NCBI GenBank assembly: GCA_025765615.1
Contig: JAIVFJ010000009.1
Span: 1-64,000, forward strand
Direction: 5' to 3'
Source: Zopfochytrium polystomum
Lineage: Eukaryota; Chytridiomycota; Chytridiomycetes; Chytridiales; Chytridiaceae
DNA length: 64,000 nt
This document shows positions 10,923 to 21,200 of this stretch, piece after piece (the first letter of the stretch is position 1; every line of letters begins with the position of its first letter). The notes under the pieces were generated by a model that saw only the letters and a program-made list of their open reading frames with translations, had not been told where the DNA came from and searched no databases. The translations under genes and the position numbers were made by a program.

Positions 10923-13900
10923 TTAAAGAAGGAGAATAAAAACGGCTCCAATGCCACACAGGGTCCCAATGAACGATAAACCACCTCGTGAGCTGACCGT
11001 ACCACTGTAGAGCACGCTGATAGAAGTTCCGTTCAGTGCAGCGGCCCGTGTGGGGACCGTGGTGATAGGCGTGGTTGTTTTTGTAACTTCGGCTTGCACG
11101 GTGGAGAACGACACAGACCCAGGGATCGGCACCAACGTCGCTGTGGGGACGGCGGTTAATGTCGAGCACGGGCACCACACCACCACGGTCGGTGGCGCTG
11201 CTGCGCCATAGGGAGTAGGGGTTGGAGTGCCGCGGTTTGTCGCTGCCGGCACAATCGTACTCGTGATGCAAGACTCTGTAGGTGTCGGCGTCGAAAATCC
11301 TGGCGTCCCTGTCTGTTGCTGCACGCCGCTGGCAACTGTCGTCGCGATTGGTGTGTACTGCGCGGTAGGCGTCCCGACCACAGAAGCTGGACGCGCTGAT
11401 ACAGTGCTCTGCACAATGGTGCCATCCGTACTGTACGAGTAAGGAATGCCATACGACGGAAGGTACGGGGTAGTTGCCGGAGTAGTCGAGACAACGCTGG
11501 CGGGACGACCCGTCGCAGTACTGGTGCAGTCTTCTGGTGTCCCACTCGTGCCCTGTTGCGCCTTTGAGCTGGAGGCACCTCCAAGGTACGATGTCGGGAC
11601 TCCATAGGTTGGTGGAAGGTACGGGATTGTCGCCGGAGTGGTTGAGACAACGCTTGCAGCACGAGCCGTCGAAGTGCTTGTGCAGTCCTCTGGCGTTGCA
11701 CTCGTTCCCTGTTGCGCTCTTGAGCTGGAGGCACCTCCAAGGTACGATGTCGGGACTCCGTAAGTAGCAGGAGTCGTGGTTGACTGCGGTGCTTGCGACC
11801 GGGTTCTGATCTCTGTCTCGGTAATGGTTGTGGTAGACGTTGAAGAATACTGCCCAGAACCGCCGTAGGAGAGCGGCGTTGTCTGTCGCGTTTCGGAAGC
11901 AGCGCTCACGCTTGATTTGCCGCACCCATATCCGAAGCAAGGTGTTGTTGTGGGAGTCGCAACGGTGGAGGCTCGAGCACTGACCGTCGAAGACTGTGGC
12001 TCGTCGCATGGAGTGGATGTACCAGTAGACGTCGACGTGGGGACGCAGGCATTGCCGTAACAAGTTGAAGGCGTAGTAGTTCTTGACTGAGAGACCCCGC
12101 TGACGCTGACGATAGCAGATGGCGTTGTGGGAGATGATGCCTTCGTGGTGGATTGAGAAGCGCCACTCACACTCACGGTCGATGTTGGAGGCGGACCACA
12201 CCAGTATCCAGTACAGACTGGGGTGGTCGGAGTCTCTCTCGAGCGAGACTCTGACACTCCACTTACACTGACGGAGGATGAAGCACCAGGGTTACACAAA
12301 TATCCAACACAAGTCGGAGTCGTTGTGGTTGATCGAACTTGCGAAACGCCACTTGCGCTCCCCGAAGAAGAGGAGGTGGATATGCAACCGTACCCGTAGC
12401 ACGTGGGAATGGCAGTTGATCGTGACTGAGATACTCCGCTAAGACTTGTGCTTGTTTGCCCGCAACCGTAACCCGAGCAGGTTTGTACTGGAGTGGTTGA
12501 GACCGATCGAGACTGCGAGACACCGCTGACGCTGACGGAATTAGACGGTGAAGGAATGCATCCGTAACCGGTACAGGTAGACAGAGGCGTCGTTCCTGTA
12601 GATCCCGTTGACGTTGACCGCGATTGTGATACCCCACTCACACTGACAGTCGGGACGCAACCATACCCTGTGCATGTGGGTGGAGGTGGCGGCGAATAGC
12701 TTGTACGCGACTGAGAGGTCGCACTTGGGCTGACGGAAGACGACGGAGACGGAATGCATCCATAGCCAGAGCAGGTTGGCAAGGGTGGCGGAGTACCCGT
12801 TGACGTCGAACGCGATTGAGAAACGCCACTGACACTAACGGTGGAAGAGGGTGGCGGAACACACCCATACCCAGTGCAGGTCGTAGGTGGTGGCGGCGGG
12901 ACCGTCGAGCGTGATTGCGGCACCCCACTGGAACTGACCGAAACGTTGCATCCAAAACCATAGCAAGTAGACAGCGTTGGTGAAGAAGAGCGCGATTGAG
13001 AGACCCCGCTGGCAACCACAGAGGAGGATGGTGAGGGGGGGCAGTTATAGCCCCAGCATGTTGGTGGCGAGGACCCGCTGGGAGATCGAGATGGGGAAGT
13101 TCCACTTGCAGATCCTGAGGAGGTTGTACCAGGGAAACACCAGTCACCGATACACGGCCGAGTTGTTGTTGCACCACTTGAGCTTGGTGGTGGTGATGGT
13201 GGACACCCGGCACCGCTGCATCTGGATCCCGATGTGGTAGACGGCACTGGCGAAGACGTCGGAGAGGACGTCGTGATGATGATCGAAGATGTTCCAGTCG
13301 AGGAGGCTGTCCTAGACGTTGACACGCCGCTGACTTGCGGCCCAGAAGAAGATGCGCTTGAGGATGACCTACTTGAGGATGACGTGACAGAGCCGGGGGT
13401 GCTTGATAGCGTTTGACCGGCATTCGAGGACGATGACGAGAGCGTGGAAGAGGACTTGAGTCCACTGGTCGGTGTCGAGGAAGACTTTGGCGAAGTACTA
13501 GATGTGCTGCACGGTGTTGTAGATGGGGGAGGTCCAGGCTCTGAAGGCGTGACAGAGCTGACCGAGCTCGTTGCAGTAGAGCGCGACTGTGACACACCCG
13601 AGACAGTTGGCGAAGAACTGTTTGCACTTGAAGAGCCCGATGAAATGCTCAAAGGTGTGCTGGAACCAAACTGACTACTTGTTGAACTTGAAATTGAGGA
13701 AGGCGATGTGCTCAAAACTGGGCTACATGTCAGTGCTGCTGATGTTGAACCTGAAATTGACGAGGATGCTGTCGTTATCGGGGAAGATGACACCGTCACT
13801 GCTGAGCTGCTGGAGGAGTTTGAAGTGGAAGGGCCAGAATTGGTCGTGTGCGTGGAGGCCGATACGCCAGAGGGGGACGAAGGAGAAGAAATTGCTGACG

Positions 13901-16410
13901 AAGAGGATGCAACAGAGGTCGCAGGAGGTGAAGCGGATCCAGCACTTGTTGACAAACTGCTTGAAGAGCTCTTTGAAGCAGAGGAGGAAACAATGCTTGT
14001 TACTGCTGATGAGATTGAGCTCGAAGGAGAAGTTGCTGTCCAAGATGATGATGAGCTTTGAGGACTTGACGTTGCTGCTGTAGATGTTGATTGGAAAATC
14101 GACGAAGATGATGGAGCGGGAGAAAATGTGACTACGGATGAAGTTGTGAAAGTGGTCGACACGGAACTCGCCCCAGTAGAAGGAGACGTACTCGCCAGAG
14201 GGCTCGAGCCGGATGCAGTGCCTGAAGAACCTGAGCTGCTGACCACAGACGAGGCCGTCGACCTTGTTGGCCCTCCGGTTGATGCAGACAACGAAGTTGA
14301 AGTACTGCAAGGCACAGATCCAGACGACGAGACAACGCTTGAGAAAGAGGAAGTTGACGCCGCACTAGAAGAGCTGGAACCGCTTGTAGGCGTGGTAGTT
14401 GGAGTCACTGAAGCGGAAGCAGGGCTTGAGGACGCCGCTGACGAACTCGCTGATGTGGACGGCGACTGTGATGCAGAACTTGACCGGCTGCTCGAAGCGG
14501 CGGTCACTGACGACGACAGAGGTGAAGCAGACGAAGCTGAATTGGACGAGGAAGTTGCTGACGTCACACCATAACTGTTCGATGTGCTCAACGAAGATAA
14601 CTGAGCCGATGAGCTCGAAAAGCTGCTTGAAGAAGCAGCGGTGGGCGATGACGACGGAACTGAAACAGAGGAGCTTCCTGTTGACAACCCGGCAGACGAC
14701 GCAGCAGAAGAACTCGGCGAAGAGATGGACGAGTCCGCACCGGAGGTTGGAGTCGCTGAAGTGGACACCACTGAACCTGGCGAGGCGCTTGCAGTGGAAA
14801 CCGAGGAGCTGGCCGAGGACGTGATGCCAGACACGGGTTGCGAACTTCCTGTAGATGCTGACGCGCTACCAGAGGAGGACGATGAGCTCGAAGGGGATGG
14901 CGTGGAAGATGATCCTGCCGTAAAGCTCGCAATCGAAGCAGAGGAGCTGGCCGAAGACACGGAGTTCGAACTTGCTGTAGATGCCGACAAGCTACCAGAG
15001 AAAGACGATGAGCTCGAGGTCGATGGCGTTGAAGATGCCGCCGAAGAGCTAGCAGTCGAAGTAGAGGAGCTGGCCGAGGATGTGCCGCCATACAAGGGGC
15101 TCGAACTTCCTGTAGATGCTGACCCGCTACCAGAGGAGGACGATGAGCTCAAAGGCGATGGCGTTGAAGATGATCCAGCCGTAGTTGCTGCAGAGCTCGA
15201 AAGTCCGCCGGATACGATGGATGAGCTTGGATTGCTTGACGAAGAGGATGCCAGAGCGCTGCTTATCGAAACACTCGATGATGAAGCTGCACTCGAGGAC
15301 GAAACAACATTCGACGAAGCCGATGACGAAGCCGATGAAATCGAAGAACCGGATGCCGTAGACGCTGGCGTGCTAATGCTCGATGATGAACCGATCGAAC
15401 CCAGCGACGAGCCACTACCATTCGACGAGGAAAGGCTGCTTGATGATGCAGAGCTGGTCACTGCACTTGAAGAGGCAGATGACGAGCTGGAAATTGCCAA
15501 GATCGATGACACCGAGGACGAAGTTGACTGTGGTTGCTGGGGCTGGCAAACATACTTGTACAGAAGAATGTTGTCGTGGTCGCCGCAAACCTGAATGAGC
15601 AAAATATTGGTTAACAGCGAGGCGCCGAAAGTAGACGGACATCTTACCTGGCTGGAATCTCCTGGGCATGGGCTGGCACATTTCCCGACGGCATTGGTGG
15701 GCTTGTTTTCTTTCGAGAAGCAGTAGCACCTTTTGAACGGAACAGAAGTCAGAATCTTACCCCAGCCAACCCGATGATCGGGAGGGGAAAAAAAGAAGCG
15801 GGGAACTCAACTGTTTTCCACCAAAAGTCCCTGCCACGGAGAGTTGAAGGTCCAAGCAAGTTTTTACGCACAGCTCATTCGTCATAACGTCAGACGTCAG
15901 CGAAGGTGTCAATGCCGTGGGGAACGCGACGCATCCCGAGCTTGACCAGCACGTGCTCACAGGCTGCTTTATCGCAGTGTTTACATGATACACACTGTAG
16001 TACCCCGTACCGCCACAAATATCGCTGCCATTACAATTGCATGGCTTATTGCACTTTCCGTTCTGCGACGAACCTTGGCCAAGGCTGGTAAGACACCAAC
16101 TGTGCGTGGTTTTCGGTAGTTGACACGGAGAATGAGAGGGCTGCGGTAAGCACCACGCCACGCAACATCCGCAAAGAAACAAGCGAAGACGCGGATTCTT
16201 TACTCACCACTGCTCGTCGCCAACAGAGCCAAACACGGATGGGAACCCAGTTGCCGCCAATGGGTAGCCGGCGTCGAGGCACGAGCTGATGCAGTTGACA
16301 TTGTCCTTTTTGTTTCCTTTGAGGATCGCAGCACCTGCAGTGATTGTTTCCGAATAGCAACCGTTGAATGTCCAACCGGGAACAACTGTCTGAATGGGAC
16401 CGTAGGTCAT
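10923..16410 (-). CDS. WSC-domain, Ser/Thr-rich GPI-anchored cell-surface protein
   Basis: Four exons fit: 16410-16208, 16099-15812, 15729-15648 and 15590-10923 (GT-AG introns of 108, 82 and 57 nt). The first two encode one WSC domain (NGCYSE near the start, then QCWCLTSLGQ, CNKPCNCNGS and ICGGTGYYSVY). The next junctions build a second one (CVKTCLDLQLS, KQCYCFSKEN, CASPCPGDSSQVCGD). WSC is a disulfide-rich carbohydrate-binding module found in fungal wall sensors and in enzymes. A Ser/Thr/Pro stalk of more than 1,400 residues follows, suited to O-mannosylation; its distal third carries the C-x-G-Y-x-C modules. The protein ends in SSRGG plus a hydrophobic tail (GTLCGIGAVFILLL), a GPI-attachment pattern. 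No signal peptide is visible at 16410, so a 5' exon is probably missing from this model. Probable wall protein, adhesin or sensor; function inferred. Confidence 0.8.
11430..11770 (-). repeat. Duplicated ~52-residue coding repeat in the WSC protein
   Basis: Two nearly identical units start YGVPTSYLGGASSS, continue AQQGTS-TPEDCTST and end ASVVSTTPAT-PYLP; a third, eroded copy (YGIPYSYSTDG) follows. The near identity at DNA level points to a recent tandem duplication. Confidence 0.85.
11905..13225 (-). repeat. Fourteen C-x-G-Y-x-C modules inside the WSC protein
   Basis: Coding tandem repeat of about 25-40 residues per unit. Each unit starts with a six-residue double-Cys loop (variants CTGYGC, CSGYGC, CYGFGC, CWGYNC, CIGDWC, CVGYLC, CYGNAC) followed by a Pro/Ser patch and the linker VSGVSQSRST or a variant. 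The two cysteines could close a small loop or pair between units. Spacing and the conserved linker set it apart from the plain Ser/Thr stalk. Confidence 0.85.
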
Positions 16411-17620
16411 CGTGGACCAATTTAGATCTCTCTATTTCTCTAGCTAAGGAAAGACCGAAAGGTGAAACGAAACGAATCATGGTTAGACGGTGGGCTGGCT
16501 ATGCTGCGGCAACGGGTTAAAGAGGGAACGGGGCATCCACAGCCAGGCGAGGAGGGAGAAATTCGAGAGGAAAAGACCGAATGAGAAGCGGGCAAGAAGC
16601 ACCCGATCGACAGGACAACGGAAGAAATTGGGACGGTGGGCTGTCGTGGGAAGTGATAGAGGGAGGTGGGACGCTGACCGTGCGTCTATTCTTGAGCGGC
16701 GGAGGGCGTTTTGCAGGTTGATGGAAACCCCCAAGCGGTTTCGGTCAGACCGTGAGTGTGAAAGCGACCGAAAGAGCGGGGAAAGAATTCTGGGCAGGCT
16801 GTGGAAGATAGCGACGGTGAAGCCGAAGGTGGGTAGTGAGTAATGGGGACTGGTTCTTTGGGACGGGAGGCGGGCGAGCGGTTGGGGGGGGAGGGAGGGG
16901 CGGTTCTTTTGGGGGTTCGCGGCGGCCGTCTTACCTTGCCTTTTGCTTCGGTTGGCCTCTGCCGTTGTTCTCTTTTGCCCCTTTCTGCTGTTCTGTTACT
17001 GTCCTTTTTAAAAGTGGTGGTGGTGGCGCTTTCTGCCGTTGTCTTTCTTCCTCTTTTTTCTCTGTTTTCCTTGTTCCTTTTCGCGTTTCGACCCACGCGC
17101 ACTGACCCAGCACGAAAATGAGAAAATTTTTCCTTTTTTGTCCAAAAATCTGCCTTGGGCTTTTGCACTGCGAAACCCATTTCGGCCTTCCAAAGGCAAG
17201 GGGGGAATGGGTACTTCGGCTTTTGTGCGGTAAAGCTTGCTGTTGCACACAGTGTAGCAACAGCAAACGCAGAAAAACGATCGCTCGCTCTTTGGTTCAT
17301 TGGTCATGATTTTCTCAGTTACGAGCCCCGGTCCTTTGCGTGTGATCGGGGACAGCAATCGTATGCCACCCAAAATAAAGCGCTAAGCGAGGTAACTGAC
17401 TGAATCAAATTTGGTAATATTTTTATTTTACGTCTTTTAATCATGCTTGTTCGCATCCTCAACTTGCTGCGTTTGGGGAAGCAAGGAGAAGTGAATGGAG
17501 AAAGAAATAACGTTAACGGAAGAGCGATACCCAATACAGTGCTTCCTTCGATGGGAAGCGGCGTAGGAACCAGTGCTTCTCCTGCTGATTTTCTCGCACT
17601 TCTTCGCTCAAAGTCTTTTA
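16411..17620. other. Intergenic DNA upstream of the WSC gene
   Basis: No recognised gene. It may contain an unseen 5' exon (signal peptide) and the promoter of the minus-strand WSC gene near 16411-16800. GGT- and purine-rich patches occur at about 16860-16900 and 17010-17030. Confidence 0.45.
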
Positions 17621-19431
17621 TCAAATTCTTGTCCGAATATTCGTTATGTTCGATACGATCGGTCTAGGAGGAAGAAATACTTCGGGATTACCAGCTGATG
17701 CCGCAGTCTCCAGAGAAGAGAGCGTTGGGTGGTTGAGCATTCGATGCCGCCACCTCTCGTGCTCCCGACGATGCATGACCGCCCCTAAACCACCTGCTCC
17801 CTCTCTCCGTCCACCACCGCCACCGGCTCGGCCAGTGATGTTGCGTCCAGCTTCCGCATTGGTGGCAGAGCGGAAGGCCAAGTCGGTCCACTGCCCGCCG
17901 GCAACGTCTTGGAGGCTGAAAACAAGGTCCGAATGCGCGTAACCGGTGCTGACTTGTATAGACGGCTTTGCCATTGCGGCGGGATAGAAGACCCTTGGGC
18001 TCGTTGCGTTCATATTCATCGGGATCGCGTGTGTGGAAGAACGAGGCTCGACAGGGTGGAGCGGTGCTGCATGGACGGTTTTTTGGGCTGCTCCTTCGCC
18101 TTCCTCTTCAAACTTAGGGGAACGATATTCTTGCGACGTACCAAACTGAACAAACCGGTCTGCAGGTTTCTTCACCACCTTCCTCTCTGGTGTCTTTGTC
18201 GTCAGGTTGGCGGAAGCCGCGTGGGGGTATGAAGCCTGGTTTTTTGGTGCTCTGGAGGACTCGACTTTCTGCATCCAAAGGTCGGCGATGTCCTGCGGAA
18301 CGCGCGGTCGCAGACTTGCGCTTCCCGCGACCAGGTGGCTTTGGATTGGTACCACCCTTTTCGACGAAACAGGCCGAATAAAACTGTCACGCAATATTGA
18401 GCCGCCCTGTTCAGACTGCTGCATTCCGTCTCTTCTTTTTCCAGGGCTCTTGGAAGAAAGGCGCTCGTACACGTTCCCGGTCACGGCGGCCGACTTTGTC
18501 TGTTCGCTAGGCGGCTCGACTCGCCTCTCCACTTTTGCGTTCTCTTCGGCGGCGTTTTCGTCGCGCCGGCTTTGAGACGGAAGCGGTCGAAAGTCGCTTC
18601 TGCCGGTCAGAAACCCGACGGCAATCTGCCCAGATCCGCCCATCTCCATCGCCATTACTCGTCCGGCCCGACCGCCCCGTCGCGCTCGCTCTGCTTCGAC
18701 CCGCGCGCGCTCTTCTTCACGCCGCCGGCGCTCGTTGGCCTCCTGCGCCGCCGCCGCCGCCGCTTTGCGCGCGCGCCGCTCGGAGGCTTCGAACTCCCTC
18801 TCGTCATCGTCTGTTGTTCGGAGCGCAAGTCTCATGTAGGCTCTCACAGATGTGAGGCGGTTGTTGAGAGTGTCTGAAGTAACAGGCGGACTGGACTCCG
18901 ACTCGCTGGCCCCGCCGTGAGCGTTGATATTTGAATTTGCCCCAGAATAACCTGCAGCTCAGCTTCGGCTTTGTGTGCGGAGTTAGCAATAAGGCTGGCG
19001 TACACTGAATTCGATTTGCCGTTGGGGGATCCGCCATTCAAAGGATCAGAGTCGATTCCGCTTAGAAGAATATTTTCAGCGATCGCGCTGGCCTCTTCGA
19101 CGCTGGCCTTGATCGCATCACTGAGAATTGGAGGAAGGTCTTCCTCTTCGGCTGCAGTAGGAACAAAGATCTTGTGTGCTGATACGGTCGTGGGATCGAC
19201 AAGTTCCTCACTGAGGTCTTGGGACACCACGTCATCGCTTTGGGATATGGCGGGCGATGGCGGAATATCCGCCCTGGATCGCCGTCTTCGAAGCCAGGCT
19301 GGCTCCCTGTCTGGCGAGGCGAAGGTTTCAGCAGCGGGGGCGGTATAACCAAGCAGTTCGTGACTGAGGGAAGCCGTACGTGGCTCCCTGACCTCCTGTG
19401 TGTTTATGTACTTCGGGGCTTTCGCTACCAT
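17621..19431 (-). CDS. Uncharacterised Arg/Ala/Glu-rich, mostly disordered protein
   Basis: Two long minus-strand frames join into one product: 19431 to about 18941 (starting MVAKAPKYINTQEV) and about 18940 to 17621. They are separated by a one-base frame change inside a GGGG run at 18940-18943. Without it, ELQVILGANSNINAHGGA would run straight into TSVRAYMRLALRTTDDDERE. After that junction comes a charged coiled-coil-like stretch (ERRARKAAAAAAQEANERRR), then Ser-, Pro- and Lys-rich sequence ending NITNIRTRI. I do not recognise the family. The start follows the stop of the neighbouring minus-strand gene by only about 50 bp. The frame change is most simply a homopolymer sequencing error, but a real break is possible. 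Confidence 0.6.
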
Positions 19432-19482
19432 CTTATGTATTTACTTCCCAATTGAAAACACCAGACAATCACTAAAGAGCTG

Positions 19483-20958
19483 TCACTTCACTCGATACTT
19501 TAACTTAAACAACTTGCTCAAAGATGATCGCGACTTTGCCTTCTCCTTGGCTATGGTTTCCGGGCCGCTTCCGTTACCAAAGTCTGGCATCGAAATTGCC
19601 AACTGCGAATGAACGGTGCTCACGGACGTCGCCTTTTTACGAAATGTCGTTGCGAACAGCATAGACGCTCGACGGCTCAGAGATCCACATCTGCTATGCG
19701 ACCGCTCCTCACCAAAATCCTGCGAAACAAGTAGGATCGACGGCACGGCGTCTTCGTTCGGCCGAGCTCCTGCGGTGGTCTCGGTCTCCTGCCGAACGTG
19801 CGGAACAGCTGGAGGCTTGGCATCGTTCCCCGTTCCCGCTTCTCGAAGTCCAGGAGCATCGTCCACAACAGCGAGCGGGGATTCGCACACGAAGGATCGC
19901 CGAAAACTGCGAGAGCGGACCATATGCCAGAATTTGCCGCCCTCTTGGTGTTCCTCGTGTTGCGACAGTCCCGCGGACAAAGGGGCCTCAGATTTGTCCG
20001 CAACGTCGCTGAACGGGAAAGCCGTAGCCCCAAAGTCAGCGGCGCCTGCAGAGTGAAGGGTTTGGTCTCCTGTTCTGTCACTGCTGATCCGTCGTGGTAT
20101 CGTGGTAAGGATAGATGCTGGCGCCGACTTTCTCTGCGGGACCCGCTTTGCAGCACCGTTAAGAGCCACTGGTTGCGGATGTTGGCTAACATTTCCGGAC
20201 TCTTCGACGTCGAAAGCAGTCCTGACACCCAAAGACAAGCGGTCCGAAGCTGGCGGACGGGGTTGAGAAAACCGGCTGGTTTCATCGCTTGACCGTGGAT
20301 GATCCTGCTCATCGACTGCACTGCCGAAAATCTCCACCTGATGGAGCAGATCATCAAGAAGCGCAATCGATCGCCTCGCCGATTGAGACCTGCTCATGGT
20401 AGCAGCACCTCCAGTCGGGAGTGGACCTTCTGCTGCCAACTCAGATTCGCCTTTAAGCCGTTCAAGCGCCGCCAGCTGCTCCAGATCCCAGCTCGAGTTG
20501 CCCAGGCTCGGGAGCACTTCATCGACCTGATTGCGCTCGAGGCCACCTGCTGCTCCCATTGGCTCCCTCCGCGCCGCTTTTGGACTCGACGAGACGGAGA
20601 TGGGAGACGTCCCCGGCCGCTCCAGCGTCGTGTACAGGCTGGACAGCGATCCCAGCCGAGTGAATCGGAGAGCCACCCGCCTCGGCTGCTGCGGATGCCG
20701 CGGTCCCGCGTCCTCGCTGTCGCTCTCTTCATCGTCGCTGTCGCCTTCTTCCTCCCTCCCGAACAGGTGGAACGCCATGGGAGAGCCGCGTGCAATGTAC
20801 GACAGATCGCGCAGCAGATCGCCCTGACGATCTCTGAATTCGGGGAGCTTGCTCTCTAACTGGAAACCAGCATCCTCGGTCGAGGTTGCGGAGACTGGAG
20901 AAACGACTGACTGCCGTGTTTTAGTGGTTAGAGCAGCCGGTGGCTGCAAATGGAGCAT
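19483..20958 (-). CDS. Uncharacterised Ser/Arg-rich protein, single long exon
   Basis: Uninterrupted 491-codon frame starting MLHLQPPAALTTK and ending KLFKLKYRVK. Notable patches are an acidic run (REEEGDSDDEESDSEDAG), basic Ser clusters resembling phosphorylation sites (RSRSFRRSFV, SLSRRASMLF) and a helical stretch near residues 150-175. There is no transmembrane segment or recognised domain. It is divergent from the CCDC191-like gene to its right (about 240 bp to the first exon I can place) and in tandem with the minus-strand gene to its left. Composition and length make chance unlikely; function unknown. Confidence 0.65.
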   Translation of the reverse strand: MLHLQPPAALTTKTRQSVVSPVSATSTEDAGFQLESKLPEFRDRQGDLLRDLSYIARGSPMAFHLFGREEEGDSDDEESDSEDAGPRHPQQPRRVALRFTRLGSLSSLYTTLERPGTSPISVSSSPKAARREPMGAAGGLERNQVDEVLPSLGNSSWDLEQLAALERLKGESELAAEGPLPTGGAATMSRSQSARRSIALLDDLLHQVEIFGSAVDEQDHPRSSDETSRFSQPRPPASDRLSLGVRTAFDVEESGNVSQHPQPVALNGAAKRVPQRKSAPASILTTIPRRISSDRTGDQTLHSAGAADFGATAFPFSDVADKSEAPLSAGLSQHEEHQEGGKFWHMVRSRSFRRSFVCESPLAVVDDAPGLREAGTGNDAKPPAVPHVRQETETTAGARPNEDAVPSILLVSQDFGEERSHSRCGSLSRRASMLFATTFRKKATSVSTVHSQLAISMPDFGNGSGPETIAKEKAKSRSSLSKLFKLKYRVK

Positions 20959-21200
20959 CGCCTATGAATCTTGCTGCTGGAGGGGTGAGTACGATCAGGA
21001 TGTCCTGCGTCCTCTGGCGCTATTTTCAGGTCCGAAGCTGAGGCGCAGAAATTGTCTCAATTATTCAAAGCCCGCAGACAGCTTCAGGCAGGTTGGCGTG
21101 TTGGTTGCTGCGTTACAGTATTGACCTCCCCGATTGTTCCAAAAGGCTATCACTATCATCCCACTCGGTCAATACTGAGAGCACTATTTGAATATGGCAG

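Noticed and set aside
13234..15594. Long acidic plus-strand frames opposite the Ser/Thr stalk
   Set aside because: They mirror Ser/Thr codons of the WSC protein on the other strand; the WSC reading has domains, repeats and a GPI tail.
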